From NCBI GenBank assembly GCA_016462625.1, contig JAEMSV010000114.1, positions 2,062 to 11,294 on the forward strand: a stretch of DNA of 9,233 nucleotides. The letters are read 5' to 3'. The DNA comes from Solirubrobacteraceae bacterium (GTDB taxonomy: Bacteria > Actinomycetota > Thermoleophilia > Solirubrobacterales > Solirubrobacteraceae). The notes beneath the pieces were generated by a model that worked only from the letters and a program-made list of their open reading frames with translations, was not told the origin of the DNA and ran no database searches. Numbering within the stretch: position 1 is the first letter of the stretch; every line of letters begins with the position of its first letter. A program made the position numbers and the translations under genes. Below are positions 1-7,296 of the stretch, piece by piece.

Positions 1-53
1 CGCAGGCCGCCGCGCAGCAGCGCCTGGTCATCTGCGATCAGGACCTTGATCAT
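1..53 (-). CDS. Response regulator, N-terminal fragment (runs off window)
   Basis: Only the first 17 codons are inside the window, starting at ATG 53-51: MIKVLIADDQALLRGGL. This is the typical first strand of a receiver (CheY-like) domain: a hydrophobic beta strand followed by the acidic pair Asp8-Asp9 that would help bind Mg2+, then a helix beginning QALLRGGL, which is usual in NarL/LuxR-type regulators. The start codon overlaps the stop codon of the upstream kinase-like gene in the sequence ATGA, so the two are probably translated in a coupled way as a two-component pair. The phosphoacceptor Asp and any DNA-binding output domain lie outside the window. The receiver call is fairly secure. 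The NarL/LuxR subfamily is inferred from the N-terminus and from the HisKA_3-type partner. Confidence 0.85.
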   Translation of the reverse strand, partial: MIKVLIADDQALLRGGL

Positions 54-613
54 GGTGTGAGGGAGAGGACGAGATCCCAGCGGTCGCGGTCGCGCTCGCG
101 CAGCACGCCGCCGCACGGCTGCAGCCACGCCCCGATGGCAGCGACGTCGGGCCGGTTGCTCAAGGTACAAGACAGGACGAGCAGCGCGGACGTCCGTCGC
201 ACCTCCGCGCGGATGTCGCCGCCGTCCTTGCGGGCCGCGGTGGAGACCAGCGTCTCGATGCAGCGGTACGCGCAGAGCGCGACGCCCGCCGGGACCGGGG
301 TCTTCAGATCGCCCCCGAGCTCGACGCGGACCTGCTGGGCGGCGCCGATCGGGATCAGCTCGGGCAGCAGCTCGAGGGTCGGCGCGGGCTGCAGACGCAG
401 CGGCGCGCGGCCGTCGACGACGTGCCGCAGCCGGGCGAGCTCCGCCATCGCGTCGTGGGCGAGCTCGAGCAGCGTCGTGAGGTCGGCGTGCGGCCCGGGC
501 GTGTCGCGGTGGCGCACGAGCATCGCGGCGGCGTGCACCTCGATGGCGCTCACGCGGTGCGCGACGAGATCCTGGAGGTCTCCGGCGACCTGGAGGCGCT
601 GCGTGGCGTTCAT
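50..613 (-). CDS. Degenerate histidine-kinase-like protein (HisKA_3/HATPase-like), probably catalytically inactive
   Basis: This 187-residue soluble protein has no membrane segment or input domain. Residues 4-35 resemble the HisKA_3 dimerisation helix of NarL-type kinases (usual form ERxRIAxELHDxVAHxLS), but here the block reads GDLQDLVAHRVS, so the phosphoacceptor His is Gln14 (codon CAG), while the later His19 is kept. Residues 43-70 match the second helix. Residues 80-187 follow the HATPase_c layout (LPELIPIG, then VPAGVALCAYRCIE), but the N-box Asn is replaced by Ser124 in ETLVSTAARK, and no DxGxG or second glycine box is visible. It most likely cannot bind ATP or phosphorylate itself. 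It overlaps the response regulator start by 4 bases (ATGA). It could be a sequestering or scaffold partner, a phosphatase-like regulator or a decaying gene. The intact frame argues against recent decay. The ATG at 613 is chosen because the homology begins at once; no convincing ribosome binding site is seen. Confidence 0.8.
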   Translation of the reverse strand: MNATQRLQVAGDLQDLVAHRVSAIEVHAAAMLVRHRDTPGPHADLTTLLELAHDAMAELARLRHVVDGRAPLRLQPAPTLELLPELIPIGAAQQVRVELGGDLKTPVPAGVALCAYRCIETLVSTAARKDGGDIRAEVRRTSALLVLSCTLSNRPDVAAIGAWLQPCGGVLRERDRDRWDLVLSLTP

Positions 614-658
614 CCGGATGCCAGTCTCGCGCGGGCGCCGTGTCCCGGCGTCCCCCGG

Positions 659-689
659 CGGGCGCGCCCGACCACACCAAATGGTGTGG
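659..689. promoter_or_regulatory. Two adjacent palindromes between the cyclase and kinase-like genes
   Basis: Two perfect inverted repeats lie side by side in the 78-base gap. Positions 672-689 are CCACACCA-AA-TGGTGTGG, with 8-base arms and a 2-base centre. Positions 659-670 are CGGGCGCGCCCG, a 12-base palindrome. Reading with the genes, the first begins two bases after the TAG stop of the upstream cyclase gene and the second follows after one base. As RNA they could form two tandem hairpins. There is no run of U afterwards, so a classical intrinsic terminator is not supported. As DNA, the 18-base repeat has the form of a dimeric repressor operator placed about 60 bases before the kinase-like gene. 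I cannot separate these roles from sequence alone. Confidence 0.5.
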
Positions 690-691
690 GT

Positions 692-1809
692 CTACGCGGC
701 GACGGCGAGCGGCGGCTGATCGCCGGTGGCGACGACGACCTGGCGGCGGCCGCCTTCCTTGGCCGCGTACAGGGCGCGGTCGGCAGCCAGCAGGAGCTCC
801 TCGGCCGTGACGGCGCTCAGGCCCGCCGTTGCGACGCCCGCGCTGACCGACAGCGCCACCTGCTCGTCGACCGTGTCGGCGATGAGCAGCGCGCCGATGC
901 CCTCGGCCCATCGCTGGGCGGCCGCGGCGTCGGCATCGAACAGCAGGGCGACGAACTCCTCGCCACCGGTGCGGGCCGCGACGTCGATGTCGCGAATCTC
1001 CGCCTGCAAGAGCGTGCCGAACAGGTGGATGGCCTCGTCGCCCGCGGCGTGGCCGAAGCGGTCGTTGACGAGCTTGAAGTGGTCGAGGTCGAAGAGGACC
1101 ACGCTGATCGGCAGGCCGCTCGTGCGGGCCCGCTCGACTTCGCGCTCGAGGATCGGCCCGAACGTCCGGCGGTTGATGAGCCCGCTGAGCTCGTCGACGG
1201 TCGCCGCTTCGGTCAGCTTCTCGATCAGCCCGCGGACGCTGAGCATCACGATGGCCGAGACGGCGACGGTCGCCATCCAGGTGCTGCCCGTGATCTCGGG
1301 CGACTGGCTCACGACCAGGGCGATCGCCGCCGTCACGCCGAGGAGCGCGAGGTTCCACGCGATCTCCCGGCGGGTGCAGAAGTAGCCGGCCAGGACGGCG
1401 GGCCAGCAGTAGAACATCAGCGCGGCGCCCATCGGCAGGATCGCGCCGACCATCAGGCTGACAGCGCAGATCGTGCCGGAGATCGCCAGGAGCTTGATCG
1501 CGCGGTCCGGGAGCCGGGGCACGAGCGTGAGGATGAGCCCGAGCGCCAGCGGCACGAGCGCGACGAAGTACAGGCGCCGGTGATCGCTGGTGTCCGGGTC
1601 AGGGAGCACCGTGGTCATCAGCAGCATCGCGAAGGCGATGAACGACGCGAAGCCGGCGGTCCTGCGGAGCGCCTGCGCGTCGGTCACGGTCGCCACCGAA
1701 TGCAGGCGCGACGAGGACGAGCCGAATTTGCGGATTGGCACCCTCACGCTCTCTGGGTCGGCCGTTACCACCTTGTTCTTGAGGATCCCAATCCGCACAG
1801 GACGAGTTG

Positions 1810-1813
<4 letters not shown>
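692..1813 (-). CDS. Membrane diguanylate cyclase (GGDEF), second of a tandem pair
   Basis: The protein would make cyclic di-GMP from two GTP. As drawn it has 373 residues. Residues about 52-195 form a membrane domain of roughly six hydrophobic segments, including LPDPDTSDHR after the first and ILPMGAALMFYCWPA further on. A short helical linker (193-206) leads to the GGDEF domain: DELSGLINRR, then FDLDHFK (metal Asp242), NDRFGH, and the active-site loop GGEEF at 283-287. The RDID at 274-277 sits exactly five residues before GGEEF, the position of the inhibitory c-di-GMP-binding I-site. The start is uncertain. The GTG at 1813 gives a GTGA overlap with the upstream cyclase gene, but residues 2-39 have no counterpart in the paralogue and 10 of those 38 codons end in A or T, against 2 of the first 38 codons counted from GTG 1696. 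A start at 1696 (334 residues) is therefore a serious alternative. No clear ribosome binding site is seen at either. Confidence 0.93.
1729..1797. promoter_or_regulatory. Long inverted repeat in probable leader of the second cyclase gene
   Basis: TGCGGATTGG at 1729-1738 is repeated as its exact reverse complement at 1788-1797. Continuing inward, 1740 pairs with 1786, and CCTCA (1742-1746) pairs with TGAGG (1780-1784). The arms are thus 18 bases with 16 pairs and two mismatches, around a 33-base loop. It lies in the stretch before the alternative start at 1696 where codon use does not look like the rest of the gene. It may be a folded mRNA leader controlling translation of the cyclase, or a small repeat element. 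I see neither the conserved core of the GEMM-I c-di-GMP riboswitch nor flanking direct repeats that would mark a transposed element. Confidence 0.5.
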
Positions 1814-2880
<1,067 letters not shown>

Positions 2881-2890
2881 CGACGGATCG

Positions 2891-2898
2891 TCTCTCCT
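2891..2898 (-). promoter_or_regulatory. Ribosome binding site of the first cyclase gene
   Basis: On the minus strand this reads AGGAGAGA, ten bases before the ATG at 2880. It is one of the better Shine-Dalgarno matches in the window and decides the start, since the open frame itself continues several hundred bases further upstream. Confidence 0.65.
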
Positions 2899-2902
2899 AC
2901 TT

Positions 2903-2920
2903 GAAACCGGTGAGGGTTTC
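2903..2920. repeat. Small hairpin-forming repeat between purH and the first cyclase gene
   Basis: GAAACC (2903-2908) and GGTTTC (2915-2920) are exact reverse complements around a six-base loop. The repeat lies 31 bases after the purH stop and just ahead of the ribosome binding site of the cyclase gene. It could be a weak terminator or processing hairpin, or could affect access to that site. No U-run follows it. A six-base stem is short enough to occur by chance. Confidence 0.35.
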
Positions 2921-2951
2921 TCAAACGACCGTCCGGTGTGGAAGACGTGGT

Positions 2952-4547
2952 CTAGTGCCGGAAATGGCGGCGGTTGGTGAGCACCATCGAGATGCCCGCC
3001 TTGTCCGCCGCCTCGACGACCTCGCGGTCGCGCTTGCTGCCGCCCGGCTGGATGATCGACGACACGCCCGCGGCGATCGCGAGCTCCGGCCCGTCCGCGA
3101 ACGGGAAGAACGCGTCGCTGGCGAGCGCCGCGCCCTGCAGCGAGCCGATCCGCGCCTTGTCGACCGCGATCCGGACGCTGTCGACCCGGCTCATCTGGCC
3201 GGCGCCGATGCCGACGGTCGCGAGGTCCTTCGTGATCACGATCGCGTTCGACCGCACGTGCTTGCACACGCGCCAGCCGAACAGCATCTCGCTCCACTCC
3301 TGCTCGGTCGGCTGCCGCGTGGTTGCGACCTCCATCTCCGTGCGGTCCTCGATGCCCGTGTCACGGTCCTGGACGAGCAGGCCGCCCGCCAGCTGCCGGA
3401 TCGCGGGCTCGCCGACGCGCGGCTTGCGCCGCTCGGAGTCCTCGAGGATCCGCGTGTTCGGCTTCGCGGTGAGGATCGACATGGCGTCCTCGTCGTAGCC
3501 GGGTGCGATCAGCACCTCGACGAACTGGTCGACGAGCTTCTGCGCCGTGTCGCGGTCGACCTTGCGGTTCAGTGCGATGACGCCGCCGAATGCGCTGAGC
3601 GGGTCGCCCGCGAACGCCTTGTCGTAGGCCTCCAGGGGCGTGGCACCGAGCGCGACCCCGCAGGGGTTGTTGTGCTTGATGATCGCGCAGGCCGGGACCT
3701 CGAACTCGGAGACCAGCGACCGGGCGCTGTCGAGATCGAGCAGGTTGTTGTACGAGAGCTGCTTGCCGTGGTGCTGCTCGACCTGCGACAGCACGTGCAT
3801 GCGCGCGCCGACCTCGGAGTAGTACGCGGCCCGCTGGTGCGGGTTCTCGCCGTAGCTCAGGTCGCTGACCTTCTCGTAGGCGCGCGTGAACAGCTGCGGG
3901 AAGTCGTCGTGCTTCTCGCTGAACCAGCGCGCGATCGCCGTGTCGTAGCGCGCCGTCAGGGCGAACGCGTCGGCGGCGAGCGCCTCGCGAGTCGACATCG
4001 ACAGCGTGCCGCCGGCCTCCTCGAGCTCGAACAGGACGCCGTCGTAGGACTCCGGCTTGACGACGACGGCCACGAACGCGTGGTTCTTCGCCGCTGCGCG
4101 GATCATCGTCGGGCCGCCGACGTCGATCTGCTCGATGACCTCGGCCTCGTCGGCGCCGCGGCTCGCGGCGGTGCGCTCGAACGGGTAGAGGTTCACGCAC
4201 ACGAGATCGACCCACTCGATGTCGTGCTCGCCGGCGGTCTTGACGTGCTCCTCGTTGGAGCGCACGCCGAGCAGCCCCGCGTGCAGCTTCGGGTGCAGCG
4301 TCTTGACGCGGCCGTCCATGATCTCCGGGAAGCCCGTGAGGTCGGAGATCGTGCGGACCTCGAGCCCGGCGTCCATCAGCTCCTTGGCGGTGCCGCCCGT
4401 CGAGACGATCTCCACGCCGAGGCCGGAGAGCCCCTTCGCGAAGTCGACGATGCCGCGCTTGTCCGACACGGACAGCAGCGCGCGGCGGACACGGACGGCG
4501 CCGGGGGCGACGATGCCTTCGGTTTCCTGGATGTTCGGCTCGCTCAT
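2952..4547 (-). CDS. purH: Bifunctional AICAR transformylase / IMP cyclohydrolase
   Basis: This cytoplasmic enzyme carries out the last two steps of IMP synthesis: formylation of AICAR with 10-formyl-tetrahydrofolate, then ring closure to IMP. At 531 residues it is full length. Residues about 21-200 are the MGS-like IMP cyclohydrolase domain, with LLSVSDKRGIVDFA, the phosphate-loop STGGTA (49-54), DGRVKTLHPKLHAGLL (78-93) and NLYPF. Residues about 205-531 are the transformylase, with SYGENPHQRAA, the catalytic Lys291-His292 in KHNNPCGVALG, DPLSAFGGVIALN, and the C-terminal SDAFFPFADG and RRHFRH. The ATG at 4547 matches the expected N-terminus, although no strong ribosome binding site precedes it. 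The gene lies 50 bases after purN, consistent with one operon, and is followed by the cyclase pair. No irregularity is seen. Confidence 0.98.
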   Translation of the reverse strand: MSEPNIQETEGIVAPGAVRVRRALLSVSDKRGIVDFAKGLSGLGVEIVSTGGTAKELMDAGLEVRTISDLTGFPEIMDGRVKTLHPKLHAGLLGVRSNEEHVKTAGEHDIEWVDLVCVNLYPFERTAASRGADEAEVIEQIDVGGPTMIRAAAKNHAFVAVVVKPESYDGVLFELEEAGGTLSMSTREALAADAFALTARYDTAIARWFSEKHDDFPQLFTRAYEKVSDLSYGENPHQRAAYYSEVGARMHVLSQVEQHHGKQLSYNNLLDLDSARSLVSEFEVPACAIIKHNNPCGVALGATPLEAYDKAFAGDPLSAFGGVIALNRKVDRDTAQKLVDQFVEVLIAPGYDEDAMSILTAKPNTRILEDSERRKPRVGEPAIRQLAGGLLVQDRDTGIEDRTEMEVATTRQPTEQEWSEMLFGWRVCKHVRSNAIVITKDLATVGIGAGQMSRVDSVRIAVDKARIGSLQGAALASDAFFPFADGPELAIAAGVSSIIQPGGSKRDREVVEAADKAGISMVLTNRRHFRH

Positions 4548-4597
4548 CGGTCGGGCGAGGATATCGGCGTGGTGGACGGCCCGTCGACGGTGGGCGC

Positions 4598-5212
4598 TCA
4601 GACCCGGCGCATCCGCCGTGGATGCTCGCGGTCCGGCGCGAAGCCCCCGGCCACCAGGAGCCGCACGGCCTCGGGCAGGAGCCGGTGCTCGATCGGCTGC
4701 AGCGCGCGGTGGACCTCTTCCGGGTCCGTCGCCTCGGGGAGCTCGATCGCGCCCTGGAGCAGGATCGGCCCGGTGTCGATGCCGTCGTCCACGAGATGGA
4801 CGGTGACGCCGAAGACCTTCACCCCGTAGGCAAGCGCCTGCTCGATCGCCTCCAGGCCGGTGAAGGCGGGCAGCAGGGACGGGTGGACGTTGACGACTCG
4901 CTCACGGAACGCGTCGAGGAACGCGGGCGTGAGCAGCGCCATGTAGCCGGCGAGCACCACGACCTGCGCACCGACCTCCTGCGCCCATGCGGCCATCGCG
5001 GCGTCACGCGCGGGCCTGTCGGCGAACTCTCCGATCGGGAAGGTCGCGGTGGCGATCGACGCCTCCTCGGCGCGGCCGAGGGCGCGGCAGCCCGGCTTGT
5101 CGCTGCCGACGCCGACGATCTCGACCTCGCGGCCGTGGAGGGTGTCGATGAGCGCCTGGAGGTTGGTCCCGCTGCCCGACGCGAGGACCACGATGCGGGG
5201 CAGCGTGGTCAC
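4598..5212 (-). CDS. purN: Phosphoribosylglycinamide formyltransferase (GAR transformylase)
   Basis: This enzyme transfers the formyl group of 10-formyl-tetrahydrofolate to GAR, the third step of purine synthesis. The 204-residue product is the usual length. Visible signatures are the phosphate-binding loop VLASGSGTNLQALID (9-23), the formyl-transferase core VNVHPSLLPAFTG with catalytic Asn108 and His110, His139 in VTVHLVDDGID, and catalytic Asp146 before TGPILLQ. The start is GTG at 5212, whose last two bases form part of the recQ stop (GTGA). The protein homology begins only a few residues later, so this start is well supported and translation is probably coupled to recQ. The downstream neighbour is purH. 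The frame stays open upstream through the recQ gene, but that part is not homologous to anything expected. Confidence 0.97.
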   Translation of the reverse strand: MTTLPRIVVLASGSGTNLQALIDTLHGREVEIVGVGSDKPGCRALGRAEEASIATATFPIGEFADRPARDAAMAAWAQEVGAQVVVLAGYMALLTPAFLDAFRERVVNVHPSLLPAFTGLEAIEQALAYGVKVFGVTVHLVDDGIDTGPILLQGAIELPEATDPEEVHRALQPIEHRLLPEAVRLLVAGGFAPDREHPRRMRRV

Positions 5213-6999
5213 AGCAGGCCCTGCGCCTGCGCAGCTTCGAGCTTCGGGTAGGCGCCGCCGGTCGAGCGCAGGCTGCCGCCGTCGAGCAGCGCGTCGACGC
5301 GGGCGAGGACCTCCTCGGACCGGAGGTGGTCGAACGCGCCGTACTCGGGGAGCCCGTCGTAGGAGTACTTCTGCACGACCTTCGAGCGACCACCGCGCAG
5401 GATCTCGACCGCGCGGGTGCGGCCGACGGCGGGCTCGGCGCGGCGGACGACGGAGATGATCGCGTCGTCGAGGTCGGCCGGGACGGCGCCGGAGCGCTGC
5501 GCGGCGTTGAGCGCGACCGCGGGCATCCACGAGGGATCGCAGACGTCGCAGCACGGCACACCCGGGGCGGGCGCTCCGGCGGCGGGGTCGCCGAAGTGGT
5601 CGAGCAGCGCCGCCCGGCGGCACGTCTGCTCCTCGACGAGCGCCCACACCGCGCGGTACTGCTTCCAGCGCGCGTTCTGCGCCTCGCCTGCGCTGCGACG
5701 GCAGAGCGCCCGCGCCTTCCCGTCGTACGCCGCCTCGAGCCGGCCGCGCAGGCGGTCGGGAGTCGACGGCGCGGGCCGCAGCACCCCCGCCCGCGCGAGG
5801 TGCCCGACGATCGCGCGGACCTGGTCGGACCCGTCACCGTCGTCGGTGACGAGGTAGGAGAGCTCGTCGACGCCGAGGTCGTAGCGGTTGCCCTCCGCGC
5901 GGGAGAACAGGCGGTGGGCGACCTTGTCGATGCCCTGGTCGTCGACCTCCGCACGCTGGATGAAGAAGACGTGCAGGCTCTTGTCCTTCGCCTCGGCGAA
6001 CAGCAGCGCGCGACCGGGATCGCCATCGCGCCCCGCGCGGCCCGCCTCCTGGTACCACGCCTCGACCGACGCCGGCACCGAGGCGTGGCAGACCGTGCGC
6101 ACGTCGGCCTTGTCGATCCCCATGCCGAACGCGTTCGTCGCGACGACGACGTCCGTCTCGCCGCTCATGAACCGTCGCTGGACCTCCGCGCGGCGGTCGC
6201 GGTCCAGGCCCGCGTGATAGCCCTCGACCTTCACGCCGAGCGCCGCGTCGAGCTGCTCGGCGAGCTTGTCGGTGTTCTTGCGCGTGCCCGCGTAGACGAT
6301 CGCCGGGGTTGCGCCGTCCTCCTGCAGCGCGGCGAGGATCCGCCGCTCCTTGTCCTTCGTCGTGTTGCAGCGCGCGATGCCGAAGGAGAGGTTGGGCCGG
6401 TCGAAGCCGGTGGTGACGTACGCCGGATCGTCGAGCCCCAGGCGGGCCTCGATGTCCTTTGCGACCTCGGGCGTGGCGGTCGCCGTGGACGCGACGATCG
6501 CGTCGGCGCCGAGCCAGCGCGCGGCGTCGGCGAGGCGGAAGTAGTCGGGCCGGAAGTCGTGGCCCCACTGGGAGACGCAGTGCGCCTCGTCGACGACGAA
6601 CAGGCCGACCTTCGTCTGCTGCATCGCATCCAGGAAGGCCCGGTTGCTGAACCGCTCGGGCGCGACGTAGAGCGCGCGCAACTCACCGCGCTGCGCGGCT
6701 TCGAGCGTGGCGCGGTTGGTCGCCGCGTCGGCCTGGGCGTTGACGAGGCCGACCTTCCCCGGCGCGATCCGCTCGAGCGCCTCGACCTGGTCCTGCATGA
6801 GCGCGACGAGCGGCGAGACGACGAGCGTCAGGTCATCGCGGCACAGCGCGGGCAGCTGGTAGCAGAGCGACTTGCCGGCGCCCGTGGGCATGACGACGAG
6901 GACGTCCCGGCCGGCCATGGCGGCCTCGACCGCCGCCTCCTGGCCGGGCCGGAAGTCGTCGAAGCCGAAGTACTGCTGCAGCGCGGCACGGGGATCCAT
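5209..6999 (-). CDS. recQ: ATP-dependent DNA helicase RecQ, without HRDC domain
   Basis: A 3'-to-5' DNA helicase of recombination and fork repair. The 596 residues contain, in order: the Q-motif region FGFDDFRPGQ (11-20), Walker A PTGAGKSLCYQLP (38-50), SPLVALMQDQ, the DEAH box at 137-140, the aromatic loop SQWGHDFRPDY (143-153), STATAT, YHAGLDRDRR, TNAFGMGIDK and motif VI QEAGRAGRDG (317-326). A zinc-binding region follows (Cys460 in TCRRAALLDHFGD; Cys483, Cys484 and Cys487 in PCCDVC), then a winged-helix RQC domain to about 596. The HRDC domain of longer RecQ proteins is missing. The zinc site is compact: the usual PCxxCDxC spacing has apparently lost two residues. The ATG at 6999 fits the family N-terminus. 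The last codon overlaps purN by GTGA, so a DNA repair gene is tied to a purine gene. This is a neighbourhood arrangement, not evidence of shared function. Confidence 0.97.
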   Translation of the reverse strand: MDPRAALQQYFGFDDFRPGQEAAVEAAMAGRDVLVVMPTGAGKSLCYQLPALCRDDLTLVVSPLVALMQDQVEALERIAPGKVGLVNAQADAATNRATLEAAQRGELRALYVAPERFSNRAFLDAMQQTKVGLFVVDEAHCVSQWGHDFRPDYFRLADAARWLGADAIVASTATATPEVAKDIEARLGLDDPAYVTTGFDRPNLSFGIARCNTTKDKERRILAALQEDGATPAIVYAGTRKNTDKLAEQLDAALGVKVEGYHAGLDRDRRAEVQRRFMSGETDVVVATNAFGMGIDKADVRTVCHASVPASVEAWYQEAGRAGRDGDPGRALLFAEAKDKSLHVFFIQRAEVDDQGIDKVAHRLFSRAEGNRYDLGVDELSYLVTDDGDGSDQVRAIVGHLARAGVLRPAPSTPDRLRGRLEAAYDGKARALCRRSAGEAQNARWKQYRAVWALVEEQTCRRAALLDHFGDPAAGAPAPGVPCCDVCDPSWMPAVALNAAQRSGAVPADLDDAIISVVRRAEPAVGRTRAVEILRGGRSKVVQKYSYDGLPEYGAFDHLRSEEVLARVDALLDGGSLRSTGGAYPKLEAAQAQGLL

Positions 7000-7017
7000 C
7001 GCCGAGAGACCGTAGCG

Positions 7018-7043
7018 CGGGATCCGGCGCGCGCCGGACCCCG
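7018..7043. terminator. GC-rich hairpin between csbD-like gene and recQ
   Basis: The 16-base perfect palindrome TCCGGCGCGCGCCGGA (7023-7038) is extended, after one mismatch, by four more pairs (CGGG at 7018-7021 with CCCG at 7040-7043). It sits 29 bases after the CsbD-family stop codon and 18 bases before the recQ start. A U-run is lacking, but intrinsic terminators of high-GC actinobacteria often lack one. It is therefore a candidate terminator or attenuator that would separate the small stress gene from recQ. An operator for recQ is the alternative. Confidence 0.5.
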
Positions 7044-7072
7044 TTACGAAGTCGCTGCAAAGGGCTTCAGCG

Positions 7073-7237
7073 CTAGTGGCGCAGCAGGCTCTTCGCCTTG
7101 TCGGTCACCTTGTCGACGGCGTCCTTCACCTTGCCGGATCCCTGGTCGACCTTGCCCTCCTGCTTGAGCTCGTCATCGCCGGTCAGCGTGCCGGCGGCTT
7201 CCTTGATGCGGCCCTTGGTTTCGTCGGTGTTCTCCAT
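7073..7237 (-). CDS. Small CsbD-family stress protein
   Basis: A 54-residue, very hydrophilic, charged protein matching the CsbD family: KGRIKEAAGTLTGDDELKQE (8-27), then GKVDQGSGKVKDAVDKV. The family is short and rich in Lys, Asp, Glu and Gly, and is known as a general-stress protein in Bacillus under sigma-B. Its molecular function is not established. The ATG at 7237 is chosen because GGAG (7245-7248) lies seven bases upstream and because the CsbD motif begins eight residues later. The frame remains open upstream inside the acetyltransferase gene, but that part is a shadow. It lies 59 bases after the acetyltransferase and 73 bases before recQ, with an inverted repeat on each side, which suggests its own expression control. 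An abundant small stress protein is an unexpected passenger in a purine gene cluster. Confidence 0.92.
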   Translation of the reverse strand: MENTDETKGRIKEAAGTLTGDDELKQEGKVDQGSGKVKDAVDKVTDKAKSLLRH

Positions 7238-7251
7238 GGTGGCGCTCCGAT

Positions 7252-7288
7252 GGTTCGGGGGTCCCTCTTGCAGTCCCCGCCACGAACC
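7252..7288. promoter_or_regulatory. Inverted repeat upstream of the CsbD-family gene
   Basis: GGTTCG-GGGG (7252-7261) is matched by CCCC (7275-7278) and CGAACC (7283-7288), giving ten pairs interrupted by a four-base bulge around a 13-base loop. It ends 14 bases before the ATG, just upstream of the GGAG ribosome binding site, and fills most of the gap after the acetyltransferase. It could be the terminator of the upstream genes, a leader hairpin or part of an operator. I do not see a convincing -35/-10 pair inside it. Confidence 0.4.
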
Positions 7289-7296
7289 GCCGTGAA

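Noticed and set aside
1729..1797. A miniature transposable element bounded by 10-base inverted repeats
   Set aside because: No target-site duplication flanks the repeats, and I see no second copy in the window. One window cannot settle it.
2881..3297. Upstream extension of the first cyclase frame into purH
   Set aside because: The extra residues are Arg/Gly-rich shadow sequence of PurH, and a good ribosome binding site supports the start at 2880.
4581..4590. CCGTCGACGG palindrome between purN and purH
   Set aside because: Ten bases without extended arms are expected by chance in such GC-rich sequence.
2901..4829. A 642-codon open frame on the plus strand opposite purH
   Set aside because: It is the mirror of a strongly GC3-biased gene. 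Its product is an Arg/Asp/Leu/Val-rich low-complexity string without a recognisable domain, while the minus strand encodes a textbook PurH.
7044..7072. Five-base stem (CGCTG/CAGCG) right after the CsbD-family stop codon
   Set aside because: Too short, with a ten-base loop. The stronger hairpin at 7018-7043 is the better terminator candidate.
5326..7167. A 613-codon open frame on the plus strand opposite recQ
   Set aside because: Same cause: it is antiphase to RecQ codons, shows no domain, and runs through the intergenic hairpin.
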